From: Massilia cavernae
GTDB taxonomy: Bacteria > Pseudomonadota > Gammaproteobacteria > Burkholderiales > Burkholderiaceae_D
Direction: 5' to 3'
DNA: 42,483 nucleotides
Assembly (NCBI RefSeq): GCF_003590855.1
Contig: NZ_QYUP01000175.1
Coordinates: 1 to 42,483, forward strand
Position 1 is the first letter of the stretch. Every line of letters begins with the position of its first letter. The notes beneath the pieces are model-generated. The model was given only the letters and a program-made list of their open reading frames with translations. It was not told the DNA's origin and made no database searches. A program made the position numbers and the translations under genes. Below are positions 20,905-32,333 of this stretch, piece after piece.

Positions 20905-21986
20905 GCTTTTTTACCCGTTCCTGCCAGTTGTTCCAACACGTTTGCGATCGCCTCGTTGGCATCGCGTTTACCCACAGCCTGCGCCGCCACTGCCATCGTG
21001 CGGCAGGCGTCGCGGGTGAGCGATTGCAGCAGGGCCGCCATGCTCTTTGCGTTCAGTTCCGATTGCGGCAGGTGGATCGCCGCGTTCTGGTTCGCCATCC
21101 ACACCGCGTTGTCGCGCTGGTGGCTGGTGGTCGACGCCATGAAGGGCACCAGCACGCTCGCCACGCCGGCCGCGGTCAGCTCGGACACGGTGATCGCGCC
21201 GGCGCGGCAGATCACCACGTCGGCGTCGGCGTAGGCGGCCGCCATGTTGTCGATGAAATCGACCACATTGGCCTGCACGCCCGCTTGCGCGTAGGACGCG
21301 CGCAGCGCGTCGATGTTCTTCTTGCCAGACTGGTGAGTGACCACCGGCCGCGCATCGGCAGGCAGCATCGCCAGCGCGGCCGGCACGCTGTCGTTCAAGA
21401 CCTTGGCGCCCAGGCTGCCGCCCACCACCAGGACGCGCAGCACGCCGGTGCGCGCGCCGAAGCGCGTCTCGGGCGACGGCATGTCGAGGATCTCGCGGCG
21501 CACCGGATTGCCGGTGACGATGGCCTTGGCGGCGGCGCGGCCGAAGTCCGCCGGGAAGCCGAACAGCACCTTCTGCGCAACCGGCGCCAGGGTCTTGTTC
21601 GACAACAGCAGCGCGGCATCGGCGTTGACCAGCGCCAGCGGCACGCCGGCGCAGCGCGCCATCAGGCCGCCCGGCACGGTGACGTAGCCGCCCATGCCCA
21701 GCACCACGTCCGGCTTGCGGCGGCGGACGATGCCCATGCAGGTGGCGAAGCTGGCCGCCATCTTGAACGCGCCGCGCACGGTGTGGCCGAGGCCCTTGCC
21801 GCGCAGGCCGGCGAAGTCGATCGTGTCCATCGGGATGCCGGCTTTCGGCACCAGGTCGGTTTCCATGCCGTGGGCGGTGCCCAGCCAGCTCACCTCCCAG
21901 CCGCGCTGGCGCATGGTCTGCGCGATCGCGATGCCGGGGAAAATGTGGCCGCCGGTGCCGGCCGCCATGATCATCAGTTTTTTCAC
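20901..21986 (-). CDS. murG: UDP-GlcNAc:lipid I N-acetylglucosaminyltransferase
   Basis: MurG transfers GlcNAc to lipid I on the inner face of the membrane, giving lipid II. The 361-residue GT28 protein begins with [19 protein letters not shown], the first glycine-rich loop. [11 protein letters not shown] comes next, then [12 protein letters not shown], and [24 protein letters not shown], the UDP-GlcNAc binding region (quoted in two adjoining parts in the family). It overlaps ftsW and murC by 4 bases each. Length is normal. Confidence 0.97.
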   Translation of the reverse strand: MKKLMIMAAGTGGHIFPGIAIAQTMRQRGWEVSWLGTAHGMETDLVPKAGIPMDTIDFAGLRGKGLGHTVRGAFKMAASFATCMGIVRRRKPDVVLGMGGYVTVPGGLMARCAGVPLALVNADAALLLSNKTLAPVAQKVLFGFPADFGRAAAKAIVTGNPVRREILDMPSPETRFGARTGVLRVLVVGGSLGAKVLNDSVPAALAMLPADARPVVTHQSGKKNIDALRASYAQAGVQANVVDFIDNMAAAYADADVVICRAGAITVSELTAAGVASVLVPFMASTTSHQRDNAVWMANQNAAIHLPQSELNAKSMAALLQSLTRDACRTMAVAAQAVGKRDANEAIANVLEQLAGTGKKA

Positions 21987-23194
21987 AGGCGCCCTCCACG
22001 CATCAGGACGCGGTTTTCGTAGTCGATGCGCAGCAGGATCGCCAGGCCGACACAGTTGATCAGTACACCCGAGCCGCCGTAGCTCATTAACGGCAGGGTC
22101 AGGCCCTTGGTCGGCAGCAGGCCGAGGTTCACGCCCATGTTGATGAAGGTCTGGACGCCGATCCAGATTCCGATGCCCTTCGCAGCCAGGCCGGCGAAAG
22201 TCTGGTCGATAGCGATCGCCTGGCGGCCGATATCGAAGGCGCGCTTGACCAGCCAGTAGAACATCGCGATCACGACCAGCACCCCGGCCAGGCCGAGTTC
22301 CTCGCCGATGACGGCCATGATGAAGTCGGTGTGCGCTTCCGGCAGGTAGTGCAGCTTCTCGACGCTGGCGCCGAGGCCGACACCGAAGAATTCGCCGCGC
22401 CCGAAGGCGATCAGCGAGTGGGTCAGCTGGTAAGCCTTGTCCAGCGCGTTATCTTCCTGCCACGGGTCGAGGTAGGCGAACATGCGCGCGCGGCGGAACG
22501 GCGACAGCGCGATGATCGCGCCGAAGATCGCCACCAGCAGCATGCCGATGCCGCCGAACCAGACGATGTTGATCCCGCCCAGGAACAGGATGCCCATCGC
22601 GATGCAGACGATCACGCCGAAGGCGCCGAGGTCGGGCTCGAGCAGCAGCAGCCCGCCGACCAGCGCGATGGCGGCGGCCATCGGCATGAAGCCCTTGGTC
22701 AGCTTGTGCATGTATTCCTGCTTGCGCACGGTGTAGTCGGCTGCGTACAGCACCGCGGCGATCTTCATCACTTCTGATGGCTGCAGGTTGAAGATCTTCA
22801 GGTTCAGCCAGCGCTGCGCGCCGTTGACCGACACGCCGATGCCCGGGATCAGCACTGCCGCCAGCAGCACCAGCGTGGCGACGAACAGGACGGGCGCATA
22901 GCGCTGCCACACCGCGACGCGGACGCGGAAGGCGAAGGTGGCGACGATGATCGACACACCCACGAACATGGCCTGGCGTTTCAGGAAGTAGTTATTGGTG
23001 TAGTTGGCGAACTTGGGCGAATCGGGCAAGGCGATCGAGGCCGAATACACCATCACCATACCGAACAGCATCAGCAGCAGCGTGACCCAGACCAGCGGCT
23101 GGTCGTATTCCATCATTTTCGACGGACGCGCGCTGCCACCCGACAGGGCGGCGGTCGACGATCCGGAGAATTTGAATGGAAGCTGGATGGCCAT
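21983..23194 (-). CDS. ftsW: peptidoglycan glycosyltransferase FtsW (SEDS)
   Basis: FtsW polymerises lipid II into septal glycan strands together with FtsI. The protein of about 403 residues has ten predicted membrane segments. SEDS hallmarks include [29 protein letters not shown] (catalytic Asp region), [22 protein letters not shown] and [16 protein letters not shown] start it at ATG 23194, which shares one base with the murD stop (TGATG). The longer frame to 23293 lies inside murD. The C-terminus [11 protein letters not shown] overlaps the murG start. Confidence 0.96.
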   Translation of the reverse strand: MAIQLPFKFSGSSTAALSGGSARPSKMMEYDQPLVWVTLLLMLFGMVMVYSASIALPDSPKFANYTNNYFLKRQAMFVGVSIIVATFAFRVRVAVWQRYAPVLFVATLVLLAAVLIPGIGVSVNGAQRWLNLKIFNLQPSEVMKIAAVLYAADYTVRKQEYMHKLTKGFMPMAAAIALVGGLLLLEPDLGAFGVIVCIAMGILFLGGINIVWFGGIGMLLVAIFGAIIALSPFRRARMFAYLDPWQEDNALDKAYQLTHSLIAFGRGEFFGVGLGASVEKLHYLPEAHTDFIMAVIGEELGLAGVLVVIAMFYWLVKRAFDIGRQAIAIDQTFAGLAAKGIGIWIGVQTFINMGVNLGLLPTKGLTLPLMSYGGSGVLINCVGLAILLRIDYENRVLMRGGRL

Positions 23195-24690
23195 CAGATC
23201 TCCTGCCCCTTGTCGAGCGCCAGCTCGCGCACCGCGTCGACGAACACCTGCGCGCGGTGCGCGTAGTTGGTGAACATGTCCATGCTGGCGCATGCCGGCG
23301 ACAGCAGCACGGCGTCGCCCGAATGGGCCAGCGATGCGGCCTTCCGCACGGCTTCAGGCAAGGTGGCGCAATCGACCATGTCGACGCCGGCCGGCTCGAT
23401 GGCGGCGCGGACCAGCGGCGCGTCGCGGCCGATCAGCACCACCGCGCGCACATAGCGCGAAGCCGGTTCCGCCAGCGGGTCGAATTCCTGGCCCTTGCCG
23501 TCGCCGCCGGCGATCAACACGATTTTTTGATGCTCGGCGCCGAAGGCCTTGCCCAGGCCATTCAGGGCCGCGACGGTGGCGCCCACGTTGGTTCCCTTGC
23601 TGTCGTCGTAGAAGTCGACGCCGTCGATGGTGGTCACCAGCTCGACCCGGTGCGGCTCGCCCTGGTATTCGCGCAGGCCGTGCAGCAGCGGCGCGAACGG
23701 CAGGCCGATGGCGCGGCACAGGGCCAGCGCGGCCAGCGCGTTCGATGCGTTGTGGATGCCGCGGATGCGCAGCGCGTCGGCAGGCATCATGCGGTTGACG
23801 ATGGCAGGCACTTCTTCCACCGGTTCGTTCTTGCGGCGTTTCTTTTCGCTTTCCTCGCCCGGCGTGGCGTTGGCCAGCCACAGCACGCCGCGCTCGTTGA
23901 CCAGGCCGAAGTCCCCTGCCTTCACGGGTTCGCCGATGCCGAAGGTGACCACGCTGGCGGTCGGCGCGGCCATGCGCATGACGGCGGCGTCGTCGCGGTT
24001 AAGCACGCGTACGGTGCCCTCGCCGAAGATGCGCGCCTTGGCGTTGGCGTAGGCGGCCATGTCGCCGTGCCAGTCGAGGTGGTCCTGGGTGACGTTCAGC
24101 ACGGTGGCCGCGTCGGCGGCCAGGCTGAAGGTCGCGTGCAACTGGAAGCTGGACAGCTCAAGGATCCATGCCTGCGGCAGCGCGTCGGCGTCCATCGTTT
24201 CGCGCAGCACGTCGAGCGCCGCCGGGCTGATGTTGCCCGCCACGCGCGTCGCCAGGCCGGCGCGCTGGCACAGCAGGCCGGTCAGGCTGGTAACGGTGGT
24301 CTTGCCGTTGGTGCCGGTGATCGCGATGACCTTCGGCGCGTAGCCGCGCTCCTGCTTCAGGTGGGCCAGCGCCTGGGCGAACAGTTCGATCTCGCCCCAC
24401 ACGGGGATATTCCTTTCCAAGGCAGCCGGGGTGATGTCGGCCAGTTCGCGCTGCGGCATCAGGCCGGGGCTGACGGTCACGAAGTCCATGCCGTCGACCA
24501 GCGACGCGGCAAACGGCCCGCCGACGAATTCCGCGCCGGGCACGGAATCGCGCAACGCGGCCAGTCGCTGCGGCGCTTCGCGCGTGTCGGCGACGCGGAC
24601 AAGCGCGCCGCAGCGCGCCAGCCATTGCGCCATCGCGAGGCCGGATTCGCCGAGCCCGAGCACCAGTGCTTTTTTGCCGTCGTAGATCAT
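23194..24690 (-). CDS. murD: UDP-N-acetylmuramoyl-L-alanine--D-glutamate ligase
   Basis: MurD adds D-glutamate to the stem peptide. The 498-residue protein has the N-terminal [16 protein letters not shown], the ATP loop [11 protein letters not shown] from 126, the [11 protein letters not shown] segment, and the C-terminal [15 protein letters not shown] and [10 protein letters not shown] motifs. It is somewhat longer than the E. coli enzyme. The excess is partly a charged insert near 280 ([18 protein letters not shown]), which is unusual but in frame. Seven bases separate it from mraY. Confidence 0.96.
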   Translation of the reverse strand: MIYDGKKALVLGLGESGLAMAQWLARCGALVRVADTREAPQRLAALRDSVPGAEFVGGPFAASLVDGMDFVTVSPGLMPQRELADITPAALERNIPVWGEIELFAQALAHLKQERGYAPKVIAITGTNGKTTVTSLTGLLCQRAGLATRVAGNISPAALDVLRETMDADALPQAWILELSSFQLHATFSLAADAATVLNVTQDHLDWHGDMAAYANAKARIFGEGTVRVLNRDDAAVMRMAAPTASVVTFGIGEPVKAGDFGLVNERGVLWLANATPGEESEKKRRKNEPVEEVPAIVNRMMPADALRIRGIHNASNALAALALCRAIGLPFAPLLHGLREYQGEPHRVELVTTIDGVDFYDDSKGTNVGATVAALNGLGKAFGAEHQKIVLIAGGDGKGQEFDPLAEPASRYVRAVVLIGRDAPLVRAAIEPAGVDMVDCATLPEAVRKAASLAHSGDAVLLSPACASMDMFTNYAHRAQVFVDAVRELALDKGQEI

Positions 24691-24697
24691 TCTCGTA

Positions 24698-25867
24698 TTA
24701 GCGCAGCTTCAGGGTGGACAGGCCGATGAGGACCAGCATCATCGTGATAATCCAGAAGCGGACCACGACCTGGGTCTCCTTCCAGCCTTTTTGTTCGAAG
24801 TGGTGGTGCAGGGGCGCCATCAGGAATACCCGGCGTCCGGTGCCGTAGCGTTTCTTGGTGTACTTGAACCAGCTCACCTGGATCATCACCGACACCGTCT
24901 CGGCCACGAAAATGCCTCCCATGATGAACAGGACGATTTCCTGGCGCACGATGACGGCGATGGTGCCGAGCGCGCCGCCGAGCGCCAGCGCGCCGACGTC
25001 GCCCATGAACATCTGCGCCGGGTGTGCGTTAAACCACAGGAAGGCCAGGCCCGCGCCGGCCATCGCGCCGCAGAAGATCAGCAGTTCGCCCGCGCCCGCA
25101 ATGTGCGGGATGAACAGGTATTTCGAATAGGTGGCGCTGCCGGTCAGGTAGGCGAACAGGCCAAGCGCCGAGCCGACCATCACGGTCGGCATGATCGCCA
25201 GGCCATCGAGGCCGTCGGTGATGTTGACCGCGTTGCTGGAGCCGACGATGACGCAATACGTCAGCGCGATGAAGCCCCACACGCCGACCGGATAGCTGAT
25301 GGTCTTGAAGAACGGGACGATCAGGTCGGCCTTGGGCGGAAGGTCCATCGAGAAGCCCGACTGCACCCACGCGTAGAACAGCTCCCACACCTTGGCCGGA
25401 GTAGCCGCCGATACCGAGAACGCCAGGTACAGCGCCGCCGCGATGCCGATCAGCGACATCCAGAAATACTTTTCGCCGGAACGCATGCCTTCCGGATCCT
25501 GGTGCACCACCTTGCGGTAGTCGTCGACCCAGCCGATCGCGCCGTAGCCGAGCGTGACGACCAGCACCGGCCAGATCAGGCGGTTCGACAGGTCGGCCCA
25601 CAGCAGCGTGGAGGTACCGATGGCGATCAGGATCAGCACGCCGCCCATGGTCGGGGTGCCGTGTTTTTTCAGGTGGGTCTGCGGACCGTAGGTGCGCACC
25701 GCCTGGCCGACCTTCATCTCGACCAGCTTGCGGATCACGGCGGGGCCGGCAATCAGGCCGATCAGGACCGCCGTGATGGTGGCGAACACCGCACGGAAGG
25801 TGATGAAGTTAAAAACGCGCAGTGGACCGAATTCGTCCTGGAACATTTGTGCGAGCCAGAGCAGCAT
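24698..25867 (-). CDS. mraY: phospho-N-acetylmuramoyl-pentapeptide transferase
   Basis: MraY moves phospho-MurNAc-pentapeptide to undecaprenyl phosphate, forming lipid I in the inner membrane. The protein of about 389 residues has ten membrane segments. It carries the catalytic motifs [27 protein letters not shown] and [11 protein letters not shown], and the HHHFE loop. Start ATG 25867 is one base beyond the murF stop. A GTG/ATG-type codon further up at 25903 would overlap murF and is less likely. Confidence 0.96.
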   Translation of the reverse strand: MLLWLAQMFQDEFGPLRVFNFITFRAVFATITAVLIGLIAGPAVIRKLVEMKVGQAVRTYGPQTHLKKHGTPTMGGVLILIAIGTSTLLWADLSNRLIWPVLVVTLGYGAIGWVDDYRKVVHQDPEGMRSGEKYFWMSLIGIAAALYLAFSVSAATPAKVWELFYAWVQSGFSMDLPPKADLIVPFFKTISYPVGVWGFIALTYCVIVGSSNAVNITDGLDGLAIMPTVMVGSALGLFAYLTGSATYSKYLFIPHIAGAGELLIFCGAMAGAGLAFLWFNAHPAQMFMGDVGALALGGALGTIAVIVRQEIVLFIMGGIFVAETVSVMIQVSWFKYTKKRYGTGRRVFLMAPLHHHFEQKGWKETQVVVRFWIITMMLVLIGLSTLKLR

Positions 25868-25868
25868 A

Positions 25869-27263
25869 TTAGTGGGCTTCCTTGCCAGTGTTGTGTTGAC
25901 CAAGCAGGTGCTGGACCACGCGTTCCATCTTCATGAAGCGCGATCCCTTCACCAGCACGGTTGCGTCGGATTTGGTGCCCAGTTTTTCGTCCAGTGCCGC
26001 CAATAATTCGTCGAACTTCTCAAAATGCCGTGCGCCGGCGGCAGCCATGTGGCGCGCCAGCTCGCCCGTCGCCAGCACCGTGGCAATGCCGCGGCTGGCG
26101 GCGTAGGCGCCGATCTCTTCGTGGAACTCGCGTCCCTGGGTGCCGACCTCGCCCATGTCGCCCAGCACCAGCACGCGCGGTTCCGGACAGGCGGCCAGCA
26201 CGTCGATGGCGGCGCGCACGGAATCGGGATTGGCGTTGTAGGTGTCGTCGATGACGGTCGCGCCGTTTGCGGCCTGCTTGCGCTGCAGGCGGCCGCTGAC
26301 CGGCACAAAGGCTTCGAGGCCGCGCACGATGGCGTCGCGGCCGATGCCGGCCGCCACCGCGCAGGCGATCGCCGCCAGCGCGTTGCGCACGTTGTGCAGG
26401 CCGAAGGCGGCCAGGCGCAGCGCGAAAGTCCCGTCGCCCATGCCGATGCCGGCCACGGTAACAGTCATCTCGCTGCCGAAGTCCGCCGCGCGGTGGGTCG
26501 CGCTCACATTCGCCTGGTCGTCGAGGCCGAAGGTAACAATCTTGCGCCGCCCGCGCGACCGCGCCAGGCCTTGCCATAGCGCGGTGTAGGTATCGTCGCT
26601 CGGGAACACGGCGGTGCCGTTGTCCGGCAGGCCCTTGATGACCGAGCCGTTTTCCTGCGCCACCGCTTCCACGGTGTGCATGAATTCCTGGTGCTCGCGC
26701 TGGGCGTTGTTGACCATGCCGATGGTGGGCGCGGCGATCGTTGTCAGGCGGCCGATTTCGCCGGGGTGGTTCATGCCCAGTTCGATCACGGCCGACTTGT
26801 GCGAGGCTTCCAGGCGCATCAGGGTCAGCGGCACGCCGATCTCGTTATTCAGGTTGCCGCGCGTGGCCAGCCGGCCTTCTTCGCCGTGGGCCGCCGCGAG
26901 GATCGCCGCGATCATTTCCTTGACGGTGGTCTTGCCGTTGCTGCCGGTGACACCGATGACCGGGATCTCGAAGTTCGCGCGCCAGAAGTTGGCGATCTGG
27001 CCCAGCGCGGTGAGCGTGTCCGGCACCACGATGGCCGGCACCTTCAGGCCGGCCGGCAGCTGCTCGACCACCACCGCCGCCACGCCCTTGCCTGCTACTT
27101 CCTCGAGGAAGTCGTGGCCGTCGAAGGTCTCGCCGCGCAAGGCGACGAACAGCGCGCCCGGGCCTGCCGTGCGGCTGTCGGTCGATACCGATTCGAAGCT
27201 CGCGTTCTGCGTCATGCGCGCTTTGACAATCGACGGAATCATCAGGGCAAGGGAACCGCGCAT
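25869..27263 (-). CDS. murF: UDP-MurNAc-tripeptide D-alanyl-D-alanine ligase
   Basis: MurF adds the D-Ala-D-Ala dipeptide to complete UDP-MurNAc-pentapeptide in the cytoplasm. The 464-residue Mur ligase has the substrate domain with [20 protein letters not shown], the ATP loop GSNGKTTVK from 107, [15 protein letters not shown] text (here [13 protein letters not shown]) and the end-domain motif [10 protein letters not shown]. The start ATG shares its last base with the murE stop. Downstream, mraY begins one base after its stop. Confidence 0.97.
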   Translation of the reverse strand: MRGSLALMIPSIVKARMTQNASFESVSTDSRTAGPGALFVALRGETFDGHDFLEEVAGKGVAAVVVEQLPAGLKVPAIVVPDTLTALGQIANFWRANFEIPVIGVTGSNGKTTVKEMIAAILAAAHGEEGRLATRGNLNNEIGVPLTLMRLEASHKSAVIELGMNHPGEIGRLTTIAAPTIGMVNNAQREHQEFMHTVEAVAQENGSVIKGLPDNGTAVFPSDDTYTALWQGLARSRGRRKIVTFGLDDQANVSATHRAADFGSEMTVTVAGIGMGDGTFALRLAAFGLHNVRNALAAIACAVAAGIGRDAIVRGLEAFVPVSGRLQRKQAANGATVIDDTYNANPDSVRAAIDVLAACPEPRVLVLGDMGEVGTQGREFHEEIGAYAASRGIATVLATGELARHMAAAGARHFEKFDELLAALDEKLGTKSDATVLVKGSRFMKMERVVQHLLGQHNTGKEAH

Positions 27264-28795
27264 CAGTGAGTCCTCATCATGGTGACGCGGGCGGCAAACG
27301 CCAGCGCCGCGTGTTCGGCGTCGGAGAAAGGCATCTTCCTGCCCTTGATTTCCTGGTAAGGCTCGTGGCCCTTGCCGGCGACCAGGATGACGTCGGCCTT
27401 GCCCGCATGCTTGACGGCCGACAGGATGGCCGCCGCGCGGTCCTCGATCGCCTGGTAAGTGGAGGTCGGATGCGCCGGATCCATGCCCGCCACGATCTGG
27501 GCAATGATCGCGCCCGGTTCTTCGCTGCGCGGGTTGTCGCTGGTGACCAGCACGTGCTCCGCGATTTGTGCGATGGCGCCCATCTGCGGACGCTTACCCG
27601 GATCGCGGTCGCCGCCGCAGCCGAACACGCACCACAGCTGGCCGCCGCGTTCATCGGCCACCTGGCGCAGCGCCTGCAGGGTTTTCTCGAGCGCGTCCGG
27701 GGTGTGGGCGTAGTCGACCACCACCATCGGCGCGTCATGGCCGCCGACCTGCTGCATGCGGCCCGGCGCCGGGCTCAAAGCTTCCAGCGCCTCGACGACG
27801 CTCTTGAGCGTGGTGCCCTTGGCCAACAGCGCACCCAGTACCGCCAGCGCGTTACTGATGTTGAAGTGGCCGACCAGGTGGGTCTTGACGTTGGCCGCGC
27901 CGAACGGCGACTCGAGGTGGAACTCGGTGCCCCCGTGGCGGCTGCGGAACTGCGAGGCGCGCAGGATCGCCACGCCTTCGATGGCCGGCTGGGCGGCGCT
28001 GTCGCGCAGCGTATAGCCGGTCAGCGGCAGTGCGTCGCCGAATTTGCCGCGCAGGTGGGAGACGAGGCGCAAGCCTGCCGGATCGTCCAGGTTGAGGACC
28101 GCGGTCTTCAGGTTAGGCCATTCAAACAATTTAATCTTGGCCGCTTCGTAGCTGGCCATGTCGCCGTGATAGTCGAGGTGGTCGCGCGTCAGGTTGGTGA
28201 ACACCGCGACGTCAAAATGCATGCCGGAGGTACGGCCTTGCTCCAAACCGATAGATGATACCTCGATGGCGAGAGAAGCGGCGCCCGCTTGGCGTACCTG
28301 TGCAAGCTTTCCTGCGAGCAGCACCGCATCCGGGGTGGTGTAGCCGGTGACGTCGTATTCCGGTTCGCCGAGGCCACTGAACAGGCCGACACCGAGGGTA
28401 CCGATGACGGCGGTCGGGCTGCCCAGCCGCGAGAGCGCCTGGCCGAGCCACACCGCGCACGAGGTCTTGCCGTTGGTGCCGGTGACGCCAACCGTAAACA
28501 TGCCCTGGTCGGGCATGCCGTACCACGCGTGGGCTATTTCGCCGGCCTGCAGCTTCAGGCCGTCGACAGCCAGGTGCGGCACGTCGATGGCGTCGTCCCA
28601 GGCGAAACCGGCGCCGTCATACACGACAGCGGCCGCGCCCTGCCCCAAGGCGGCGTTGATGAAATTACGTCCATCGCCAGCTTCGCCCGGATAGGCGAAG
28701 AATACATCGCCCGCCTTGATGCGGCGCGAGTCGGAGGCCAGCTGCGCATTCGGCGCCGCTGCCTTGATCCACTGGCAGATCTCCTGGATTGTCAC
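27263..28795 (-). CDS. murE: UDP-MurNAc-L-Ala-D-Glu--meso-DAP ligase
   Basis: MurE adds the third residue of the stem peptide. The ATP loop GTNGKTS is at 106-112, and the motifs NLTRDHLDYHG and VVDYAHTPDALE are present. The acceptor-recognition motif DNPR at 420-423 is the known signature for meso-diaminopimelate rather than lysine, so this organism makes DAP-type peptidoglycan. Length of 510 is normal. It overlaps the ftsI stop by 4 bases and touches murF. Confidence 0.97.
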   Translation of the reverse strand: MTIQEICQWIKAAAPNAQLASDSRRIKAGDVFFAYPGEAGDGRNFINAALGQGAAAVVYDGAGFAWDDAIDVPHLAVDGLKLQAGEIAHAWYGMPDQGMFTVGVTGTNGKTSCAVWLGQALSRLGSPTAVIGTLGVGLFSGLGEPEYDVTGYTTPDAVLLAGKLAQVRQAGAASLAIEVSSIGLEQGRTSGMHFDVAVFTNLTRDHLDYHGDMASYEAAKIKLFEWPNLKTAVLNLDDPAGLRLVSHLRGKFGDALPLTGYTLRDSAAQPAIEGVAILRASQFRSRHGGTEFHLESPFGAANVKTHLVGHFNISNALAVLGALLAKGTTLKSVVEALEALSPAPGRMQQVGGHDAPMVVVDYAHTPDALEKTLQALRQVADERGGQLWCVFGCGGDRDPGKRPQMGAIAQIAEHVLVTSDNPRSEEPGAIIAQIVAGMDPAHPTSTYQAIEDRAAAILSAVKHAGKADVILVAGKGHEPYQEIKGRKMPFSDAEHAALAFAARVTMMRTH

Positions 28796-30570
28796 AGGCC
28801 TTCCTCCAACGGATGTTCAGGAATGATGATGTCCTTGATAGTCGAATCCGGCGTGATGTTCGCCGCACGCAGCGCACTGCCGGCCAAAGCCGCAAAAGTC
28901 GGCGCCGCCACCCAGCCGCCGGTGCGGAAGGCGCCGGCCGGATCGTCCACCATGACGGCGATGACGAAGCGCGGTTTCGACATCGGCGCGATGCCGACGA
29001 AGGAACCGACGTTGCGGGTGTTCGAGTAGCGGCCGTTGATCAGCTTTTGCGCGGTGCCGGTCTTGCCGCCCACGCGGTAGCCGGGCACCTGCGCCTTGGA
29101 CGCGGTGCCTTCCGGGCCGACCACGCTTTCCAGCATGGTGCGCAGCTGGCGCGCGGTCTGCGGGGAGATCACCCGCTGGCCCATCGGCGGCTCGGTCACC
29201 TTCTGGAACGACAGTGGGATGATGTCGCCGTCGCGCGCGAAGATCATGTACGAACGGGCCAGTTGCAGCAGCGATACCGAGATGCCGTGGCCGAAGGCCA
29301 TATTGGCCTGCTCGATCGGGCGCCACGACTTGTAGGGGCGCACGCGGCCCGCCACCGCGCCGGGGAAGCCGAATTTCGGTTGCTGGCCGAAGCCGGACTT
29401 GGTGAAGATCTCCCACATTTCCTGCGGCGGCATCGGCAGCGCGATCTTCGCCATGCCGATGTTGGACGACTTCTGGATGATCTTCGATACGCTGAGCATG
29501 CCGTAGCGGTGCATGTCGCGCACGCGCTTGTCGCCGATGACCATGTAGCCCGGCGCGGTGTCGAACATCGTGTCCGGGGTGACGCGCCTGGTTTCCAGGG
29601 CCAGCGCCACGGTGAACGGCTTCAGGGTCGAGCCAGGCTCGAAAGTGTCGGTGATGACGCGGTTGCGCAGCTGCTCGCCGGTGAGCAGGCGGCGGTCGTT
29701 CGGATTGTAGGTCGGGTAGTTGGCCAGCGCCAGCACTTCGCCGCTATGCACGTCCAGCACCACGGCCGCACCGGCCTTGGCGTTGAACTTCTCGACCGCT
29801 TCCTTGATGCTGGAGAAGGCGATGTACTGCAGCTTGCTGTCGATCGACAGGGTCAGGTCCTTGCCGTCATGCGGCGGCTTGGACAGGCCCACGTCCTCGA
29901 CGATACGGCCGAGGCGATCCTTGATCACGCGGCGGCTGCCGGTGGTGCCCTGCAGCGTCTTCTGCTGCGCCAGCTCCATGCTCTCCTGGCCCGCGTCTTC
30001 GACGTTGGTGAAGCCCACCACGTGGGTCATCACTTCGCCCTGCGGGTAGAAGCGCTTGTATTCCTTGCGCGTGTCGAGGCCCGAGATCTTCAGCTTCTCG
30101 ATCTTTTCGATCACGTCCATCTCGACCTGGCGCTTCAGGTAAACGAAGGTGCGGTCCGAATCGAGCTTCTTGCGCAGCTCGGCGTCGGACATTTCCAGCA
30201 GCCTGGCCAGCGCCGCCAGTTTTTCAGGCGGCGAAGCCAGTACGTCTTCGGGAATCGCCCACACCGCCTTGACCGGCAGCGAGGAGGCCAGCACCTGGCC
30301 GTTGCGGTCCATGATCTTGCCGCGCGTGGCAGGCAGCTCGATGGTGCGCTCGTAGCGGCTCTTGCCCTGCTTTTGCAGGAATTCGTTGGACATCCCCTGC
30401 AGCCACATGGCGCGGATGCCCAGCGCCGCGAACGCGGCGAACAGCACGAACAGGACCACGCGCGAACGCCAGGTCGGCAGGCTGACCGCCAGCACCGGGC
30501 TTTTCGAGAACGACACGCCTTTCGAGGCGGCGACCCGCGATCCGCTTACGCCGTTTGCGCCGCGCTTCAT
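28792..30570 (-). CDS. ftsI: septal peptidoglycan transpeptidase FtsI (PBP3)
   Basis: FtsI crosslinks septal peptidoglycan in the divisome. The 592-residue class B penicillin-binding protein has a short cytoplasmic tail and one membrane anchor at about 38-57. A pedestal domain (RGKIMDRNGQVLA) and the transpeptidase domain follow. The three active-site motifs are STLK at 314-317 (Ser314 nucleophile), SSN at 368-370 and KTG at 503-505. It overlaps ftsL and murE by 4 bases each. Nothing is missing. Confidence 0.97.
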   Translation of the reverse strand: MKRGANGVSGSRVAASKGVSFSKSPVLAVSLPTWRSRVVLFVLFAAFAALGIRAMWLQGMSNEFLQKQGKSRYERTIELPATRGKIMDRNGQVLASSLPVKAVWAIPEDVLASPPEKLAALARLLEMSDAELRKKLDSDRTFVYLKRQVEMDVIEKIEKLKISGLDTRKEYKRFYPQGEVMTHVVGFTNVEDAGQESMELAQQKTLQGTTGSRRVIKDRLGRIVEDVGLSKPPHDGKDLTLSIDSKLQYIAFSSIKEAVEKFNAKAGAAVVLDVHSGEVLALANYPTYNPNDRRLLTGEQLRNRVITDTFEPGSTLKPFTVALALETRRVTPDTMFDTAPGYMVIGDKRVRDMHRYGMLSVSKIIQKSSNIGMAKIALPMPPQEMWEIFTKSGFGQQPKFGFPGAVAGRVRPYKSWRPIEQANMAFGHGISVSLLQLARSYMIFARDGDIIPLSFQKVTEPPMGQRVISPQTARQLRTMLESVVGPEGTASKAQVPGYRVGGKTGTAQKLINGRYSNTRNVGSFVGIAPMSKPRFVIAVMVDDPAGAFRTGGWVAAPTFAALAGSALRAANITPDSTIKDIIIPEHPLEEGL

Positions 30571-30839
30571 TCCTTGCCTTCCGTGAGGTACTGCGTGCGC
30601 GCCGGCGACAACGGAACCATGTTCAGGTCGGTGCGCGCGATCTGCTCGATGCGCGAGTTCTTGCCCAACGTGGACTGGTCGAGCTGGAGCTGCGCCCAGT
30701 CGATGTCGAGCTGGCGCGACTGCTGCTGCAGCTTTTCCAGTTCGATGAACAGGTTGCGGGCGCGGTACTGCGAGTTGACCAGCGCCAGCGCGCAGGCCAC
30801 CAGGAGGGTCACCAGCAGGATATTCAGCTTCGAGCTCAC
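30567..30839 (-). CDS. ftsL: cell division protein FtsL
   Basis: FtsL is the small bitopic divisome protein that pairs with FtsB and FtsQ. The 90-residue protein has a membrane segment at about 5-22 ([17 protein letters not shown]). A coiled-coil follows ([20 protein letters not shown]), then the conserved [13 protein letters not shown] end. Identification rests on this layout and on its place between rsmH and ftsI, which it overlaps by 4 bases on each side. Confidence 0.93.
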   Translation of the reverse strand: MSSKLNILLVTLLVACALALVNSQYRARNLFIELEKLQQQSRQLDIDWAQLQLDQSTLGKNSRIEQIARTDLNMVPLSPARTQYLTEGKE

Positions 30840-31798
30840 GCCGCGCCTCCTTCCGGCAGGCGTTCGGCCACGCGCAGCACGGCGGAGCGCGAGCGCGGGT
30901 TGGCCTTGACTTCGGCGTCGGACGGCTTGATCTTGGCGATCAGCTTCATCAAAGGCTGCGGCAGGTCGACCGCGCGGATCGGCAGGCGGCGGTCGGGCTG
31001 GGCCACTTTCGCTTTGCTGGCAAGGAACTGCTTGACCATGCGGTCTTCCAGCGAATGGAAGCTGATGATCGACAGGCGCGCGCCAGGCGCGAGCAGCGCG
31101 TAGGCTTCGCTCAGGCCTGTTTCGAGATCTTCAAGCTCTTTATTGACGAAAATCCGGATAGCCTGAAAGGTACGGGTGGCCGGGTCCTTGCCCTTCTCGC
31201 GGGTCTTGACCGCGTTTGCCACGATACCGGCAAGCTGTCGTGTGCTTGAAATTGGCTCGACTGCCCGGCCAGCAACAATCGCCTTTGCAATCTGAAAAGC
31301 AAACCGTTCTTCCCCATAATCGCGTATTACCTTTTCCAGTTGTTGTTCGGTCGCCGTGGCCAGCCACTCGGCCGCCGACTGGCCGCGCGTGGTATCCATG
31401 CGCATGTCGAGCGGGCCTTCCTTTTGGAAGCTGAATCCGCGCGAGGCGTCGTCCACTTGCGGCGACGAGATGCCCAGGTCGAGCAGGATGCCGTCGACGT
31501 GGCTGATGCCACGTTCATGCAGCGCCGACTTCATGGTGGCGAAGCTGTCATGGACGATCTCGAAGCGCGGGTCGGTGATCTGCTGGGCGGTGGCGATGGC
31601 CTGCAGGTCCTTGTCGAAGCCGAACAGGCGCCCCTTCGGGCCGAGCCTGGACAGGACCAGGCGGCTATGGCCGCCGCGGCCGAAGGTGCCGTCGATGTAT
31701 ACTCCGTCCGCGCGCGCACCGCCGAGGTTGAGCGCATCGACCGCTTCGTCAAGCAGCACCGTACGGTGCTGAAATTCAGGCGCCGCCACTGTCGTCAT
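30836..31798 (-). CDS. rsmH: 16S rRNA m4C1402 N4-methyltransferase
   Basis: RsmH (MraW) methylates N4 of C1402 in 16S rRNA using S-adenosylmethionine. The 320-residue protein starts with [15 protein letters not shown] and has the SAM-binding [38 protein letters not shown] follows (quoted as one conserved block in two parts), then [12 protein letters not shown], and the end has [13 protein letters not shown]. It lies 8 bases after mraZ, the standard mraZ-rsmH pair, and overlaps ftsL. Confidence 0.97.
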   Translation of the reverse strand: MTTVAAPEFQHRTVLLDEAVDALNLGGARADGVYIDGTFGRGGHSRLVLSRLGPKGRLFGFDKDLQAIATAQQITDPRFEIVHDSFATMKSALHERGISHVDGILLDLGISSPQVDDASRGFSFQKEGPLDMRMDTTRGQSAAEWLATATEQQLEKVIRDYGEERFAFQIAKAIVAGRAVEPISSTRQLAGIVANAVKTREKGKDPATRTFQAIRIFVNKELEDLETGLSEAYALLAPGARLSIISFHSLEDRMVKQFLASKAKVAQPDRRLPIRAVDLPQPLMKLIAKIKPSDAEVKANPRSRSAVLRVAERLPEGGAA

Positions 31799-31806
31799 CG
31801 GCGCCC

Positions 31807-32235
31807 TTAGAAGGAGAAATTGGAAAGAACGTCGGGCATGGCACCAGCCACGGCTTCCTGCTCGTTTTCAGCCAGCTTGGCGGCGTCCCAGATCTCGAAG
31901 TGCGTGCCCATACCGAGCAGCATCACGTCGCGGTTCAGGCCGACGGCCGTGCGCAGTTCAGGCGAAATCAGGATGCGGCCGGCCGAATCCATCTCGACGT
32001 CGATCGCATTGCCGAGGAAGATGCGCTGCCAGGCCCTGGCCGACATCGGCCAGGCGGCGATTTGCTCGCGGTGGGATTCCCACACCGGACGCGGGAAGAA
32101 CAGCAGGCAGCCATGCGGGTGTTTCGTGAGCGTGAGGCGTCCTTCGCACTGGACCGCGAGGGCGTCACGATGCTTGGCAGGGATGGACATCCTGCCCTTT
32201 GCATCGAGATTGATTGCTGACGCGCCTTGAAACAC
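31807..32235 (-). CDS. mraZ: transcriptional regulator MraZ
   Basis: MraZ is an AbrB-like DNA-binding protein that represses its own dcw operon in E. coli. The 142-residue protein has the two SpoVT/AbrB-like halves. The first is [23 protein letters not shown] and the second [21 protein letters not shown], each with the conserved DxxGR (DAKGR and DSAGR). Start is GTG at 32235, with only a weak AGG upstream; this gives the family N-terminus exactly. Its promoter and four operator boxes lie 64-126 bases upstream. It is the first gene of a 15-gene run. Confidence 0.96.
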   Translation of the reverse strand: MFQGASAINLDAKGRMSIPAKHRDALAVQCEGRLTLTKHPHGCLLFFPRPVWESHREQIAAWPMSARAWQRIFLGNAIDVEMDSAGRILISPELRTAVGLNRDVMLLGMGTHFEIWDAAKLAENEQEAVAGAMPDVLSNFSF

Positions 32236-32298
32236 GTGTTTGCCTAGGTTTTGGAATTAAGTTTTATGAAACTGCTGTTTTCTTGTGGGCTATCTTTC

Positions 32299-32333
32299 TC
32301 CCACAAAACTACACTTTTTCACACAGTTTCCCA
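32299..32333 (-). promoter_or_regulatory. MraZ operator, four boxes spaced 10 bp
   Basis: On the minus strand, 5-base boxes start every 10 bases: TGGGA (32329-32333), TGTGA (32319-32323), TGTAG (32309-32313) and TGGGA (32299-32303). Each pair is separated by 5 bases. MraZ is known to bind direct TGGGN repeats with 5-base spacers, so this is the expected autoregulatory site. The first box shares its T with the -10 element, placing the array over the start point and early transcribed region. Confidence 0.85.
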
